From: Antedon bifida
Taxonomy: Eukaryota; Echinodermata; Crinoidea; Comatulida; Antedonidae
DNA: 64,000 bases
Direction: 5' to 3'
Assembly (NCBI GenBank): GCA_963402885.1
Contig: OY727100.1
Location: 6,125,501-6,189,500, forward strand
Part shown: positions 1 through 10,709 of the stretch, piece by piece
Position numbering within the stretch: the first letter of the stretch is position 1
Layout of the letters: the number at the start of each line of letters is the position of its first letter
Notes under the pieces: generated by a model
The model's database searches: none
What the model was told of the DNA's origin: nothing
The model's input: the letters and a program-made list of their open reading frames with translations, nothing else
Position numbers and translations under genes: made by a program

Positions 1-346
1 TTCGTTACGTGTTTAGAAAGGAATTTATATCTCATCGTTGGTGGTATGTCGGCGTTGTTATGCAAATGGGTTTGTACAGGTGTAGTGGGAAAGATGGTAT
101 TCCAACCGTTTTAAACCAAAATATCGGCTAAATATATTCTTTTTTGCGTTTCAACATAGGCCTATATGTTAATGATTCCAATTACGATACAAACTTTTTT
201 TTTTATTTTGTAGGTAAAATGGCAGATATAACCCTTTTTGTCTTTCCCCTTAACGTTTTCATACCACAATCGCTGTGCTAAGGGAAATTTATTATATTAC
301 CCTTAATTAAGGCCATTTTACACTAAAAAGAGGGAAGTAGAATCAA
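1..346. other. Non-coding left flank
   Basis: AT-rich sequence with no supported gene or repeat. It follows the 3' break of the neighbouring hAT remnant in that element's own reading direction. I found no copy of the hAT terminus here, so the far end of that transposon is either lost or outside the window. Confidence 0.5.
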
Positions 347-1355
347 CCGATTATGTGGCTTCATCTGCAGACAATCCGTATATACCACCACCAACCTTTA
401 TTCTGTTTACAATTTGTTGCTGAATGTCCTCTGACATACAGTTGAGTAATTGATTTTGTGTGGTATTAGAAATATAGCTGGCGTTTCGAGCGCAACTACT
501 TAAATGGTCATTAGGCGCCTCATCACTTTCTGCCATTAGTCGCAGCAACTCCATGTTTGTGTCTGTGAAGGCACGAGGTGATCCATCATCCCTGTGACCT
601 CGTATGGCTATCCCTTGTTGTCCAAAATACTCCAGTGCACGAATTACCGAAAACAGAAATGTTTTGTTCCGGTCCACTGTGGTAGCAACATCTTTTGATA
701 TGCAATAATAAATTGTTAAATTTGGATTTTTCGATGTATGAATTAACTGCATGGGATTTAATATCAGAATAGCATCCTTCCAGTTTTGATAAGGCAGGAT
801 GATCATAACTTTAGCACGAGAATCTTTTGACAGCTGGCATTGGGAATAAAACACATGCTAGGCAAAACAGTCCATCCAGTATTTTAGAGTAAGTTAAACA
901 TTCATTTTCAATAAGCCAATGACCAAAACAGTACCTTTCATTTCACCTGTAGGACGTCGTTTACCTTTGTAGACTTTGGGCGGGAATGCAAATGATTCAT
1001 TCGGTATACGATTTCCGATCAAAGATCGCTTCAACGCATCAGGCACATTTCTGTACAGATGATTTCCAATATCTATTACGTGCTGTTCTTGGGCTTGATC
1101 ATTCCTAACCTTGACGGTTTGGTCTTCAGTTTCAGACGATGCAAGAGTATTACCACAAGCTACTAAGTCTTCCTGAGCTTCATCATTAGACTGGACGGAT
1201 TGGATGTCGGTTTCAGATACAACAATAGTATCAACTTGATATGACTTACTTGGTTGCATGTTGAAGTGCCCTCTCTTTGCTTTTTGAGACGACTCAAAGA
1301 AATCTGTGATTCTTTTCATTTTGGTGCGAAGGGTGAGCCCCTGGATCCGCCACTG
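347..1355 (-). pseudogene. hAT transposase remnant, 5' part (TTF-type zinc finger, DUF4371-like start)
   Basis: This is the 5' part of a hAT-family DNA transposon of the ZMYM1/TTF zinc-finger type, whose product would normally excise and reinsert the element. The likely start is the ATG at 1319, giving MKRITDFF, a PIP-box-like opening common in these proteins. It lies only 36 bases inside the element end at 1355. The frame runs to about 925, shifts into a segment reading HWLIENECLTYSKILDGLFC, which fits the TTF-type zinc finger, and shifts again near 845. The frame at 854-351 then carries RGHRDDGSP, LLNCMSEDIQ and GLSADEAT, which I recognise from the start of the DUF4371 region. Similarity stops at DEAT; the catalytic half and dimerisation domain are absent. 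Two frameshifts plus the truncation make it a pseudogene. A second copy of the DUF4371-like part lies at 7342-7683. The hAT call is fairly secure; the exact subfamily is not. Confidence 0.75.
1336..1355 (-). repeat. hAT 5' terminal sequence
   Basis: Read on the minus strand from 1355, the sequence is CAGTGGCGGATCCAGG. hAT transposons commonly begin CAGNGGCGG. It sits just upstream of the transposase start codon and at the point where an unrelated retrotransposon reading frame ends, so it marks the 5' element boundary. The adjoining 1356-1363 (CAGGACAT) would be the 8-bp target duplication. This cannot be confirmed because the other end is missing. Confidence 0.6.
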
Positions 1356-1545
1356 CAGGACATGAAAAAAAGAAATGCCTAAGATCTTCAGTGGATTTAG
1401 AGTCACATAGGGGACCTTCATTATTGTTTTTATCTGACCAGCTTGAGATCCTTCTGTTTAATGGTAACGTATTAGATCGCAATTTAAATTTTATGCTTGC
1501 GCTTTCGAAGGCTGATGGCTCAAGTAAATATTTTTCTAGGCAGGG
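1356..1545 (-). pseudogene. Non-LTR retrotransposon C-terminal zinc-knuckle fragment
   Basis: A short open segment on the minus strand reads LRSNTLPLNRRISSW, then PLCDS, then DLRHFFFSCPAV. The spacing of LPLNRR, the cysteines of PLC and the H...SCP end resembles the zinc-binding tail after the reverse transcriptase in several non-LTR retrotransposon ORF2 proteins. No polymerase motif is present. The frame runs straight into the hAT terminus at 1355, so the hAT element appears to have inserted here and cut this older fragment. The match is short, so the assignment is moderate. Confidence 0.4.
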
Positions 1546-1584
1546 GTTTCTTTAATAATTTGATAGTTTAAAGAGAAGATTCAT

Positions 1585-3706
1585 ATGTACTTAAAAACTG
1601 GGAGATGTCTGTACGTAAAAAACTAGGTCGATGTCTGTACGTAAAATCGGGGTCGATGTATGTACGTAAAATCGAGGTCGATGTCTGTACATAAAAACTG
1701 AGTCGATGACTGTACGTAAAATCGGGTCGATGTATGTACGTAAAATCGGGATCGATGTCTGTACGTAAAATCGGGGTTGCTGTCTGTACGTAAAAACGGG
1801 TCGATGTCTGTACGTAAAAGCGGAGTCGATATCTGTATGTAAAAACGGGGTCGATGTCTGTACGTCAAAACTAGGTCGATGTCTGTACGTCAAAACTAGG
1901 TCGATGTCTGTACGTAAAAATGGGATCGATGTCTGTACGTAAAAACGGTGTCGATATCTGTACTTAAAATCGGGGAGAAATCTTTACTTAAAAACGGGTC
2001 GATGTCTGTACGTAAAATCGGGGAGATGTCTGTACGTAAAAATGAGGTCGATGTCTGTACTTAAAATCGGGGTCAATGTCTGTACGTAAAAACGGGGTCG
2101 ATGTCTGTACGTAAAATTGAGGAGAAGTCTGTACATAAAAACGTGGAGAAGTCTGTACTTAAAAACGGGGACAAGTTTGCACTTAAAAACTGGGAGATGT
2201 CTGTAGTTAAAAACGGAGAGATGTTTGTACTTAAAAACGGGGAGATGTCTGTACTAAAAAACGGGGAGATACCTGTTCTTAAAATCGGGGAGATATCTTA
2301 CTTAATATCGAGGAGATGTCTGTACTTAAAACGGGGAGATATCTGTACTTAAAAACGGGGAGATGTCTTTACTTAAAAACGGGGAGATGTCTGTACTAAA
2401 AAACGGGGAGATACCTGTTCTTAAAATCGGGGAGATATCTTACTTAATATCGAGGAGATGTCTGTACTTAAAACGGGGAGATATCTGTACTTAAAAACAG
2501 GGAGATGTCTTTACTTAAAAACAGGTTCGATGTCTGTACGTAAAAACTAGGTCGATTTCTGTACGTAAAATCGGGGTCGATGTCTGTACGTAAAAACGGG
2601 GTCGATGTCTGTACGTAAAAACTGGGTCGATGTCTGTACGTAAAAACAGGGTCGATGTCTGTATGTACAAACTGGGTCGATGTCTGTACGTAAAAACTGG
2701 ATCGATGTCTGTACGTAAAAACGATGTCGATGTCTGTACGTAAAAAGAGGTCGATGTCTGTACGTAAAATCGGGGTCGATGTCTGTACCTAAAAATGGGA
2801 TCGATGTCTGTACGTAAAATCGGGGTCGATGTCTGTACGTAAAAACGGGGTCGATGTCTGTACGTAAAAACGGGGAGATATCTGTACTTAAATGTCTATA
2901 CTTAAAAAACGGGGAGATGTCTGTACTTAAAAACGGGGAGATGTCTGTACTTAAAAACGGGGAGATGTCTGTACTTAAAAACGGGGAGATGTCTGTACTT
3001 AAATGTCTATACTTAAAAAACGGGGAGATGTCTTTACTTTAAAACGACTAGATGTCTGTATTAAAAAACAGAGAGATATCTTTACTTAAAAACGGGTAGA
3101 TGTCTGTACTTAAAAACTGGGTCGATGTCTGTACGTAAAAACTGGGTCGATGTCTGTACGTAAAAACGATGTCGATGTCTGTACGTAAAATTAGGGTCGA
3201 TGTCTGTACGTAAAAAGAGGTCGATGTCTGTACAAAATCGGGGTCGATGTCTGTACCTAAAAATGGGATCGATGTCTGTACGTAAAATCGGGGTCGATGT
3301 CTGTACGTAAAAACGGGGAGATATCTGTACTTAAATGTCTATACTTAAAAAAACGGGGAGATGTCTGTACTTTAAAACGGCTAGATGTCTTTACTTTAAA
3401 ACGGCTAGATGTCTGTATTAAAAAACAGAGAGATGTCTGTATTAAAAAACAGAGAGATATCTGTACTTAAAAACGGGTAGATGTCTGTACTTAAAAACGG
3501 GGAGATATCTGTACTTAAAATCGGGGAGATATCTGTACTTAAAATCGGGGAGATATCTGTACTTAAAAACGGGGAGATATTTTTACTTAAAAACGGGGAG
3601 ATATCTGTACTTAAAAACGGGGAGATATCTTTACTTAAAAACGGGGAGATATCTGTACTTAAAAACGGGGAGATATCTGTACTTAAAAACGTGGAGATAT
3701 CTGTAC
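1585..3706. repeat. 24/25-bp minisatellite, first array
   Basis: Tandem array of two related units. The 25-bp unit carries TCGATGTCTGTACGTAAAA and the 24-bp unit carries GAGATGTCTGTACTTAAAAA. They alternate in blocks: mostly 25-bp at about 1600-2120, 2525-2868 and 3116-3315, and mostly 24-bp at about 2125-2520, 2869-3115 and 3320-3706. The pattern around 2718-2906 recurs about 0.44 kb later, so blocks have been copied as larger units. Orientation is opposite to the array at 8847-31293. Because 24 is divisible by three, the 24-bp blocks give open frames repeating MSVLKNGE; I regard these as by-products. The array resumes at 7187 after the inserted element. Confidence 0.95.
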
Positions 3707-3710
3707 TTAA

Positions 3711-4028
3711 AGCTCAGGTACAGGCATAAATTTTAAATATAATATCTGGTTAATTGTACATAAATCAAATATTTGTAACAGAAATCAAGATGAAAAAATA
3801 TGAATTTCCCTTAAAATGGTCAAATACAAAATGTTGGCCAAATTCTGCTATAAAAACCAGGAAGACTTTTTTTCAGTAGTTAGGTAGTCTAACCTAATGT
3901 AATAACATGTCTGGTGACTCCCTAGAAGGTGAAAAAAGATGGTGGATATACGGTGGATAATTTTTGCTATAGCATGCAAATAAAACTCTGAAGTTGAATA
4001 AAAATACCAGAAACGTAAAATTCAAGTT
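3711..4028. other. Left arm of the TTAA element, non-coding
   Basis: AT-rich sequence between the left terminal repeat and the A-rich tail of the nested retrotransposon. I see no reading frame of note and no resemblance to the satellite. Confidence 0.5.
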
Positions 4029-4060
4029 ATTTTTATTTATTTATTTTATTTATTTATTCA
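4029..4060 (-). repeat. (AAATA)n-like 3' tail of non-LTR retrotransposon
   Basis: On the plus strand this is a run of TTTAT/TTTATTTA units; on the minus strand it is an A-rich simple repeat at the 3' end of the retrotransposon. Short microsatellite tails are usual for the CR1/L2/Jockey group. It fixes the 3' end and orientation of the element. Confidence 0.65.
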
Positions 4061-4147
4061 AGATCCAACAGTGTAAAGAAAAACACCAAATTAGAATCGC
4101 CATAAAATAGACATTTGATTTACATAAAGAACAAGGAACAAACAGAT

Positions 4148-6370
4148 TTATATATTATTAAAAATGACATTAAAAACAGAAGTATTACAACTAAAAATAT
4201 CGATGTAAGGAAACATTTGAACTAAACTATTATGTGAATGAGCAACCCGACAAAAAGTACCGTTTTTACATACATTAACACGAGAAAACTGCACTTTTAA
4301 AAGATTATTAATACGAAGTTTACGCACAGGGACACGAAAATGAAATTGAGAGACAAATTTACAATCAAACTTTGAATTTAGGCATTTAAAAAGAAAAATC
4401 ATGTCGGTTCGTGTGCGTCTAGTACTTGGCAAGAATTTACTGGTGTTGAGAGAACCGGCTGCTGGGCCGAGGAACTTTATGAATTTAGTATGAATCCGAT
4501 CAATTCTTGTGGCATGAATTTGGGATATTGAGTTGTAGATAACATAACAGAAGTCCAAGGACGGAGTAATTAATGAGGTATAAAGGGCAAATTTAGCTGG
4601 AGGTGAAAGATAATTGCAATGTCTCCACACAGCCCGAGCAGCCGGTTCGCTTTTTTAGCGATAGTATCAACGTGAAGTTAAAAAGTTAATTTTTCATCCA
4701 CGTGAACGCCAAGATCCCGGTATACACCAGCGAATCACAGTTAATTTTGTATTCGTAAGCGACTAGTTTTTCTTTCTTTTTTAAAGAAATTGTAAAACTT
4801 TACATTTCTCAGGCTTCAGGGACAGTTTCCAGACGGTGGTCCATTCGAATAGACGATCTATGTCTCCCTGAAGCGCAGGCGATTTTGATAATATTGTAGA
4901 TCTTGAGGTCGTCCGCGAACGCAAGGCATCGGGAATGTAAGAAAAGGCGGGGAATTTTGTTAATATAAACATTGAAAAGGATAGGGCCCAGGATGGAGCC
5001 TTGGGGAACTCCAGAGAGGACGGGGAGGAGATTTGATTCTGCCCCTTCAAAAACCACTCTCTGGAGTCTCCCATACAAGTAACTCTTGAACCAAGCATGA
5101 AGATTACCACAGATTCGAAATTGCTTGAGTTTGAGAAGAAGATGATTATGGGGTATTCTATCGAAGGCTTTAGTGAAATCTGTGTAAATAATATCGCATT
5201 GATGTCTATGCTCTATGGTAGACATAAGCGTGGCCAAATTGGTCTCACAAGATCTACCGAACACGAAGCCATGTTGTTCAGTAGCGATATGGGGGGAAAC
5301 GTGGTTCAAGAGTTGCTTGTGGACAATGCGTTCGAAAACTTTTGATATAGTAGGGAGCAATGAGATGGGTCTGTAATTAGTAACTTCAAGTCTTGAATTA
5401 GCTTTGTGTATGGGGACAACATTGGCGGTTTCAATCTTTCATGGAAAACACCAGTCTGGATAGAGAGACGAAATATGCGCGTGAATGGAAAGGATAAGGA
5501 GGTAGAACAGAACTTAAGGATTTGGTTGCTAATTAAATTAAATAATCTAGTAAAATTATTAGCAAAAGCAATGATATCGTCAAACTTGAGCATGAAAGAG
5601 ATTGATTCGTGGTCAGAATCGAACACATTTTGACCAGTTTTTATCTCGTATACGAAATCGTTGTTGTTACTCAAGACTAAATCCAGAATTTTATTGTTAC
5701 AAGTGTTACTTAAGTTGCATTGTGTGAGGTTAAGTCCATCGAGAACAGAGTCCGTAAATAGTTCAGATATGGAGTTAGCTGGTGCGTGGTATGTACCATC
5801 AGGAAGCCAGAGTATGTCCGAGAAATTAAAATCTCCTACGATTAGGAGTTTATGGTCTGGATAGCTCCGCATGGATGACACCAAAGTTTCGATGAGATGT
5901 TCAACAGAATCACGTTTGAAATTAGGTGGTCGATAGTAAGTGGCAACTAGTAATTTCAAAAATCGAGATATAATCACTTCGGCCCAAATTATTTCGTTGA
6001 CATCGTCTTCCAGGTGAAATAATCTACCACTGGTCAATCGATTTGAGATGTACATAAGAACACCTCCACGTCGCCCGTCCTGCCTATCTCGTCCGTAGAG
6101 CCTAAAGTCAGGAATCATAATTTCAGAATCAATGACAAAATCTTTTAACCAGGTCTCCGAGAAGGAAACGATATCATAAAGGTGGTTTAACATGTGTGTC
6201 TGCATACTTGAGTGCAGTATATCCATTTTGTTTTTTAGACTTCTAACGTTCTGGTAATACATATTATTATGATGTTCACCATTTTTACCACTAACATTTT
6301 GAGTTGTTGATTGCGGCGGACCCGGGTTTAATTCTACATCTCCGAATTGAGTTAATTCGGCTGAAAAGAT
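4148..6370 (-). pseudogene. APE-type non-LTR retrotransposon ORF2 (CR1/L2/Jockey-like), disabled
   Basis: Encodes an apurinic-type endonuclease followed by a reverse transcriptase, used for target-primed reverse transcription. The endonuclease part (6370-5440) shows YQNVRSLKNK, SETWL, RRGGVL, ATYYRPP, VGDFN, ILDLVLS and SDHESI in order. The join to the polymerase (after FMLKFDD) is too short, so linker and finger sequence seem deleted. A frameshift near 5430 leads to NYRPISLLP, DFTKAFDRIPH, SGVPQGSILGPILF and FADDLKIY (about 4908-4919; FADD in place of the commoner YADD). A further shift precedes the thumb (LQGDIDRLFEW), and the C-terminal tail is at 4630-4148. The frame is open upstream to a stop at 6371-6373 and includes a 2A-like motif. 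The element is nested in the TTAA element. Deletion plus frameshifts make it inactive. The group is clear; the clade is not decided. Confidence 0.85.
6317..6340 (-). other. 2A-like translational recoding motif (DVELNPGP)
   Basis: The eight codons read DVELNPGP, a perfect match to the D-V/I-E-X-N-P-G-P consensus of 2A peptides, which make the ribosome skip the final Gly-Pro bond. They lie in frame with the downstream endonuclease, about 25 residues before MYYQNVRSL. APE-type non-LTR elements in sea urchins and other invertebrates are known to carry such motifs near the N-terminus of ORF2. Here it would separate a short leader from the endonuclease-polymerase protein. The host element is inactive, so this is a relic, but the motif itself is intact. 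Confidence 0.8.
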
Positions 6371-6373
6371 TCA

Positions 6374-7186
6374 CAGCACGAATAGTTAGAATATTAACTC
6401 ACCGACCGGCTCGGGAAACGCCTTGATCCAGTAACGAACGTCGTTACTTTCGAGGATAGTTTGTGATAAAACTTCGTATTCCTCACTGAATAAACATTAT
6501 AAATGTCATTCTGTAGAAACAGAAATAAAAGTAGGATGATTAATCCCGCATATGTTTTCTGCAAGGCAGGCATATTGGTTGAGATAGTCCAAATCCGTTG
6601 TATTTCTAAGGCGAGTAGTGTGTAGTATGTGCTTGGAATCTTTGGAATGTCTGACGACACAACAGCGGGTGTTTCAGAAGCCCAGAATATAACGTGCAAC
6701 GCTAGTGTTTTAAAGTAACAGAAAAACACAGAAAAACTCACGAAACAGTCAAACACCAGTCAAATTAACCACAGCACAGTCTTAAACAGATCATAAACAT
6801 CAAAGTTTGTAGTTAGACCAGATTCAGCTCAGTCGAAAACAAGGAAAAATAGTGAAGTACAGAGCTCGAACAAAACACGTCCGTGCTCGACCACAGTTCG
6901 TTTTACATATATTACCTATATTTAGTCATCTGATAACATTTTTTACCACGCCGTTTATTTTTAATAGTTTTTTAAAATGCCTCTCTATTTACAACATTTG
7001 TGTACAAAAGAATAGAGATTTTACTGTGTAATTTGAACTATCCCCCCAATGATAAGAAAGTGCTTATTTTCAACAAGCTTGTGTAACACAAATAAAATCC
7101 CAAAAAATATGAAACATAGGGGAAGCTATAGATCGATAATTATTGGAATGTATGATCAATAGAAATTTTTTGCCCGCACCTGGCCT
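6374..7186. other. 5' region of the retrotransposon and right arm of the TTAA element
   Basis: No convincing coding sequence. The minus-strand open frame at 6756-6394 has no recognised motif and probably reflects 5' leader sequence. Another frame (about 6494-6403) stays open toward the 2A motif except for 42 bases containing two stops. I could not locate the 5' end of the retrotransposon; it lies somewhere between about 6760 and 6960. The last bases are the right terminal repeat of the TTAA element. Confidence 0.45.
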
Positions 7187-7341
7187 TTAAAACCGGGGAG
7201 ATATCTGCACTTAAAACGGGGAGATATCTGTACTTAAAAACGGGGAGATATCTGTACTTAAAAACGGGTCGATATCTGTACTTAAAAACGAGTCGATGTC
7301 TGTACGTAAAATCGGGGTCGATGTCTGTATGTAATTACGTG
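7187..7341. repeat. Remnant of the 24/25-bp array beyond the insertion
   Basis: About six units continue the first array in the same orientation: 24-bp units with TACTTAAAA, then 25-bp units with TACGTAAAA. They stop where the second hAT fragment begins, near 7342. The phase across the inserted TTAA element is preserved, so this and 1585-3706 were once one array. Confidence 0.9.
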
Positions 7342-7683
7342 CGTAATGTTTTCGGTAATTCGTGCACTGGAGTATTGTGGACGACAAGGAATATCCATAC
7401 GAGGTCACAGTGATGATGGATCACCTCTTGCCTTCACAGACACACACATGGGCAATTTAAAGGAGTTGGACTGCGACTTATGGCAGAAAGTGATGAGTCG
7501 CTTAATGACCATTTAAGTAGTTGCGCTCGAAACGCCAGCTATATTTCTAAGACCACAAAAACTCAATTGCTCAACTGTATGTCAGAGGACATTCAGCAAC
7601 AACTTGTAAACAGAATAAAGGATGGTGGTGGTATATACGGATTGTCTGCAGATGAAGCCACAGACGTCAGTGCATGGGAACAA
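7342..7683 (+). pseudogene. hAT transposase fragment, second copy (DUF4371-like start)
   Basis: Homologous by eye to the reverse complement of about 351-655. It reads FSVIRALEYCGRQG, IRGHSDDGSP, then after a frameshift near 7465 LRLMAESDE, NASYISKTTKT, LLNCMSEDIQQQ and GLSADEATDVS. The frameshift (two extra bases or one missing) separates GNLKEL from LRLMAESDE. The 5' side is cut abruptly by the minisatellite at 7342, so no zinc finger or start is present. After DEATDVSAWEQL the open frame runs on to 7893 without transposase-like residues. It carries the coding direction opposite to the first copy. It is a dead fragment of the same transposon family. Confidence 0.75.
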
Positions 7684-7967
7684 CTAGAGGAATTACAAAT
7701 AACAAAAGAAAACATAATCAAAATTAAGAAACACAAGACGCTTAAATTTGTCCTTACGTACCTCAGCACATTTCTCCAATATCTCCATTTTCCCACTACA
7801 TTCTTTTACAAACATTTTTTTGGCATGCTGGCCAAAATGCACCAGGACCGGGAGGTGTTCACCTTCCATCATGGTTGGTTGTCAATGTGGTGAGTAAAAA
7901 GATTTTCCCATGTGTGTCACGCGTTGAGCATCAATTTGCCAAGACATGTTTTGCTTGGCGGCAATGT
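7684..7967. other. Unassigned sequence between two transposon fragments
   Basis: The plus-strand frame from the hAT fragment stays open to 7893, but its residues past about 7690 do not resemble transposase and no domain is evident. I see no repeat unit or inverted terminus in it. Confidence 0.4.
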
Positions 7968-8846
7968 TTCATTTATTTTTTTCACTTTACAAATATATAA
8001 ATATAAAGTGGAGGAGCCTAAAAGAAAGCAAAGCTTGTGGTGAATAGGCTCCTCAAAACAAATAATAAAATATAAATAATATAACACAATTAGAAACTCC
8101 AAAAAAACAAATATTTAACTAATATCTTTTCTCTAACACATAAGTTTAACATGTTTAAAACTAAAAAACAAGTAAAAAATAGATTATATAAATTATTTAA
8201 GAAATATCCAAATATATGTAAATAATAAAAGAATTTACAAAGAACCTTCAACCAATAGTTTAAATTGACGTTTAAATAAGGCACAGTTATGAGATTTTTT
8301 AAGTGATAAAGGAAGAGAATTCCAGAGTTTAGGTCCAGTGTATACAATGGTGTTCATTTTAAGACTAGATCGAGTAAGTGGCAGGTGATCTTTTTGTCTT
8401 GTTTGGTGAGTGTGATATTGTTTATTTTGAGTGAATTTACTGGATATTATGGGTGGTAAGTGTCCAGCGGTTAATTGAAACATGATGACACCAACATTAA
8501 ATGTATAGAGGTCCTCAATTTTTAATATATTATTTTTTTTGAAAGAGATCTTGGGTGTGAGCACCCTGAGATAATTCTGACAGCTTGTTTATGGATTAAT
8601 CAAATTTTAGTAATAATTGATTTTGAAGCATTTCTCCAAGCAAGGACACCATAATTTAAGTACGATAAAATAAGAGTAGAATATAAAATATTTAATACTT
8701 TTTGAGGAAATATTGATTTCAATTTATACATCATGCCAACATGTTTTGATAATAATTTGCAAAGGTAATTAACATGGGCTTTCCAGTCAAGTCTGTCGTC
8801 AATAAATATACCAAGAAATTTTGTGTTAATTATTTGATTAATAGGA
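7968..8846 (-). pseudogene. 5'-truncated non-LTR retrotransposon, C-terminal end of reverse transcriptase ORF
   Basis: Read on the minus strand from 8846 the sequence gives TKFLGIFIDDRLDWKAHV, LSKHVGMMYKLKSI, LILSYLNYGVLAW and LIHKQAVRIISGC, the familiar order of the region after the catalytic palm in Jockey/CR1-like elements. Two stop codons and a frameshift near 8565 interrupt it. It then continues at 8564-8235 with LKIEDLYTFNVGVIMFQ and YTGPKLWNSLPLSLKK, the usual C-terminal tail. An A-rich stretch at about 7968-7980 may be the 3' end. The 5' side is cut by the 25-bp array. It differs in sequence from the element at 4148-6370. The family group is clear and the copy is inactive. Confidence 0.75.
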
Positions 8847-10709
8847 ACGTACAGAAATCTACTCAGAATTTACGTACCGACATCGACCCCGTTTTTAAGT
8901 GCAGACAACGACCCCGTTTTTACGTACAGACATCGACCTAGTTTTTACGTACATACATCGACCCCGATTTTACGTACAGACATCGACCCCGTTTTTACGT
9001 ACAGACATCGACCTAGTTTTTACGTACCGACATCGACCTCGATTTAATGTACAGACAGCGACCACGATTTTACGTACAGACATCGACCTCGATTTTACGT
9101 ACATACATCGACCTAGATTTTAGGTACAGACATCGACCCTGATTTTACATACACACATCGACTTAGTTTTGACGTACAGACATCGACCTAGTTTTGACGT
9201 ACAGACATCGACCCCGTTTTTAAATACAGATATCGACTCCGCTTTTACGTACAGACATCGACCTAGTCTTTACGTACCGACATCGACCTCGATTTTACAT
9301 ACAGACAACGACCCCGATTTTACGTACAGACATCGACCTAGTTTTGACGTACAGATATCTACCCCGTTTTGACGTTCAGACATCGACACCAATTTTACGC
9401 AAAGACAACGACACAGATTTCACGAATAGACATCGATCCCGATTTTACGTACAGACATCGACCTAGTTTTGACGTACAGATATCTACCCCGTTTTGACGT
9501 TCAGACATCGACACCAATTTTACGCAAAGACAACGACCCCGATTTCACGAATAGACATCGATCCCGTATTTACTTACAGACATCGACCTAGTTTCTACGT
9601 ACAAACATCGACCCCGATTTAACGTACATACATCGACCACGATTTTACGTACCGACATCGACCCCGTTTTTACGTACAGACATCTACCTAGTTTTTACAT
9701 ACAGACATCGACCTCGATTTTACGTACATACATCGACCTCTATTTTACGTACATACATCGACCCCGATTTTACGTACATACATCAACCTCGATTTTACGT
9801 ACAGACATCGACCCCGATTTTACGTATATACATCGACCTAGTTTTTACGTACAGACATCGACCCTGATTTTACATACACACATCGATCTAGTTTTGACCT
9901 ACAGACATCGACTTAGTTTTGACGTAAAGACATCGACCCCGTTTTTACATACAGATATCGACTCCGCTTTTACGTACAGACATCGACCTAGTCTTTACGT
10001 ACCGACATCGACCTCGATTTTACATACAGACAACGACCCGATTTTACGTACAGACATCGACCTAGTTTTGACGTACAGATATCTACCCCGTTTTGACGTT
10101 CAGACATCGACACCAATTTTACGCAAAGACAACGACCCCGATTTCACGAATAGACATCGATCCCGTATTTACTTACAGACATCGACCTAGTTTCTACGTA
10201 CAAACATCGACCCCGATTTAACGTACATACATCGACCCCGATTTTACGTACATACATCGACTCCGATTTTCCGTACAGTCATCGACTACGATTTAATGTA
10301 CAAACATCGATCCCAATTTTATGTACACACATCGACCCCGATTTTACGTACATACATCGACCCCGATTTTACGTAGAGACATCGACCCCGATTTTATGTA
10401 CAGACATCGACCACGATTTTACGTACCGACATCGACCCCGTTTTTACGTACAGACATCGACCACGTCTTTACGTACCGACATCGACCCCGTTTTTACGTA
10501 CAGACATCGACCTAGTTTTTACATACATACATCGATCTCGATTTTACGTACATACATCGACCTCTATTTTACGTACATACATCGACCCCGATTTTACGTA
10601 CATACATCAACCTCAATTTTACGTACAGACATCGACCCCGATTTTACGTACATACATCGACCTAGATTTTAGGTACAGACATCGACCCTGATTTCACATA
10701 CATACATCG

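Larger units (their letters stand above)
3711..7186. mobile_element. 3.48-kb TTAA-flanked element with inverted termini
   Basis: The left end reads AGCTCAGGTACAGGCATAAA and the right end, read inward on the minus strand, reads AGGCCAGGTGCGGGCAAAAA, a terminal inverted repeat with few mismatches. TTAA lies immediately outside both ends (3707-3710 and 7187-7190). Removing the element and one TTAA restores TACTTAAAACCGGGGAG, close to the 24-bp satellite unit on both sides. TTAA duplications are typical of the piggyBac and Kolobok superfamilies. No transposase is visible. The interior is about 0.3 kb of left arm, the non-LTR retrotransposon, and a right arm whose inner limit is unclear. The original element was probably a short non-autonomous one that later received the retrotransposon. 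Confidence 0.75.

Noticed and set aside
2101-3729. Short proteins repeating MSVLKNGE
   Set aside because: They are the 24-bp unit (eight codons) read through, and break wherever 25-bp units intervene. No flanking gene structure is seen.
5097-5864. Plus-strand frames within the 2A-bearing retrotransposon
   Set aside because: Antisense to the endonuclease and polymerase frames, which carry recognisable motifs on the minus strand.
6394-6756. 120-codon minus-strand frame as retrotransposon ORF1
   Set aside because: No zinc knuckle, coiled coil, RRM or other ORF1 feature is visible, and a different frame of the same DNA leads into the 2A motif.
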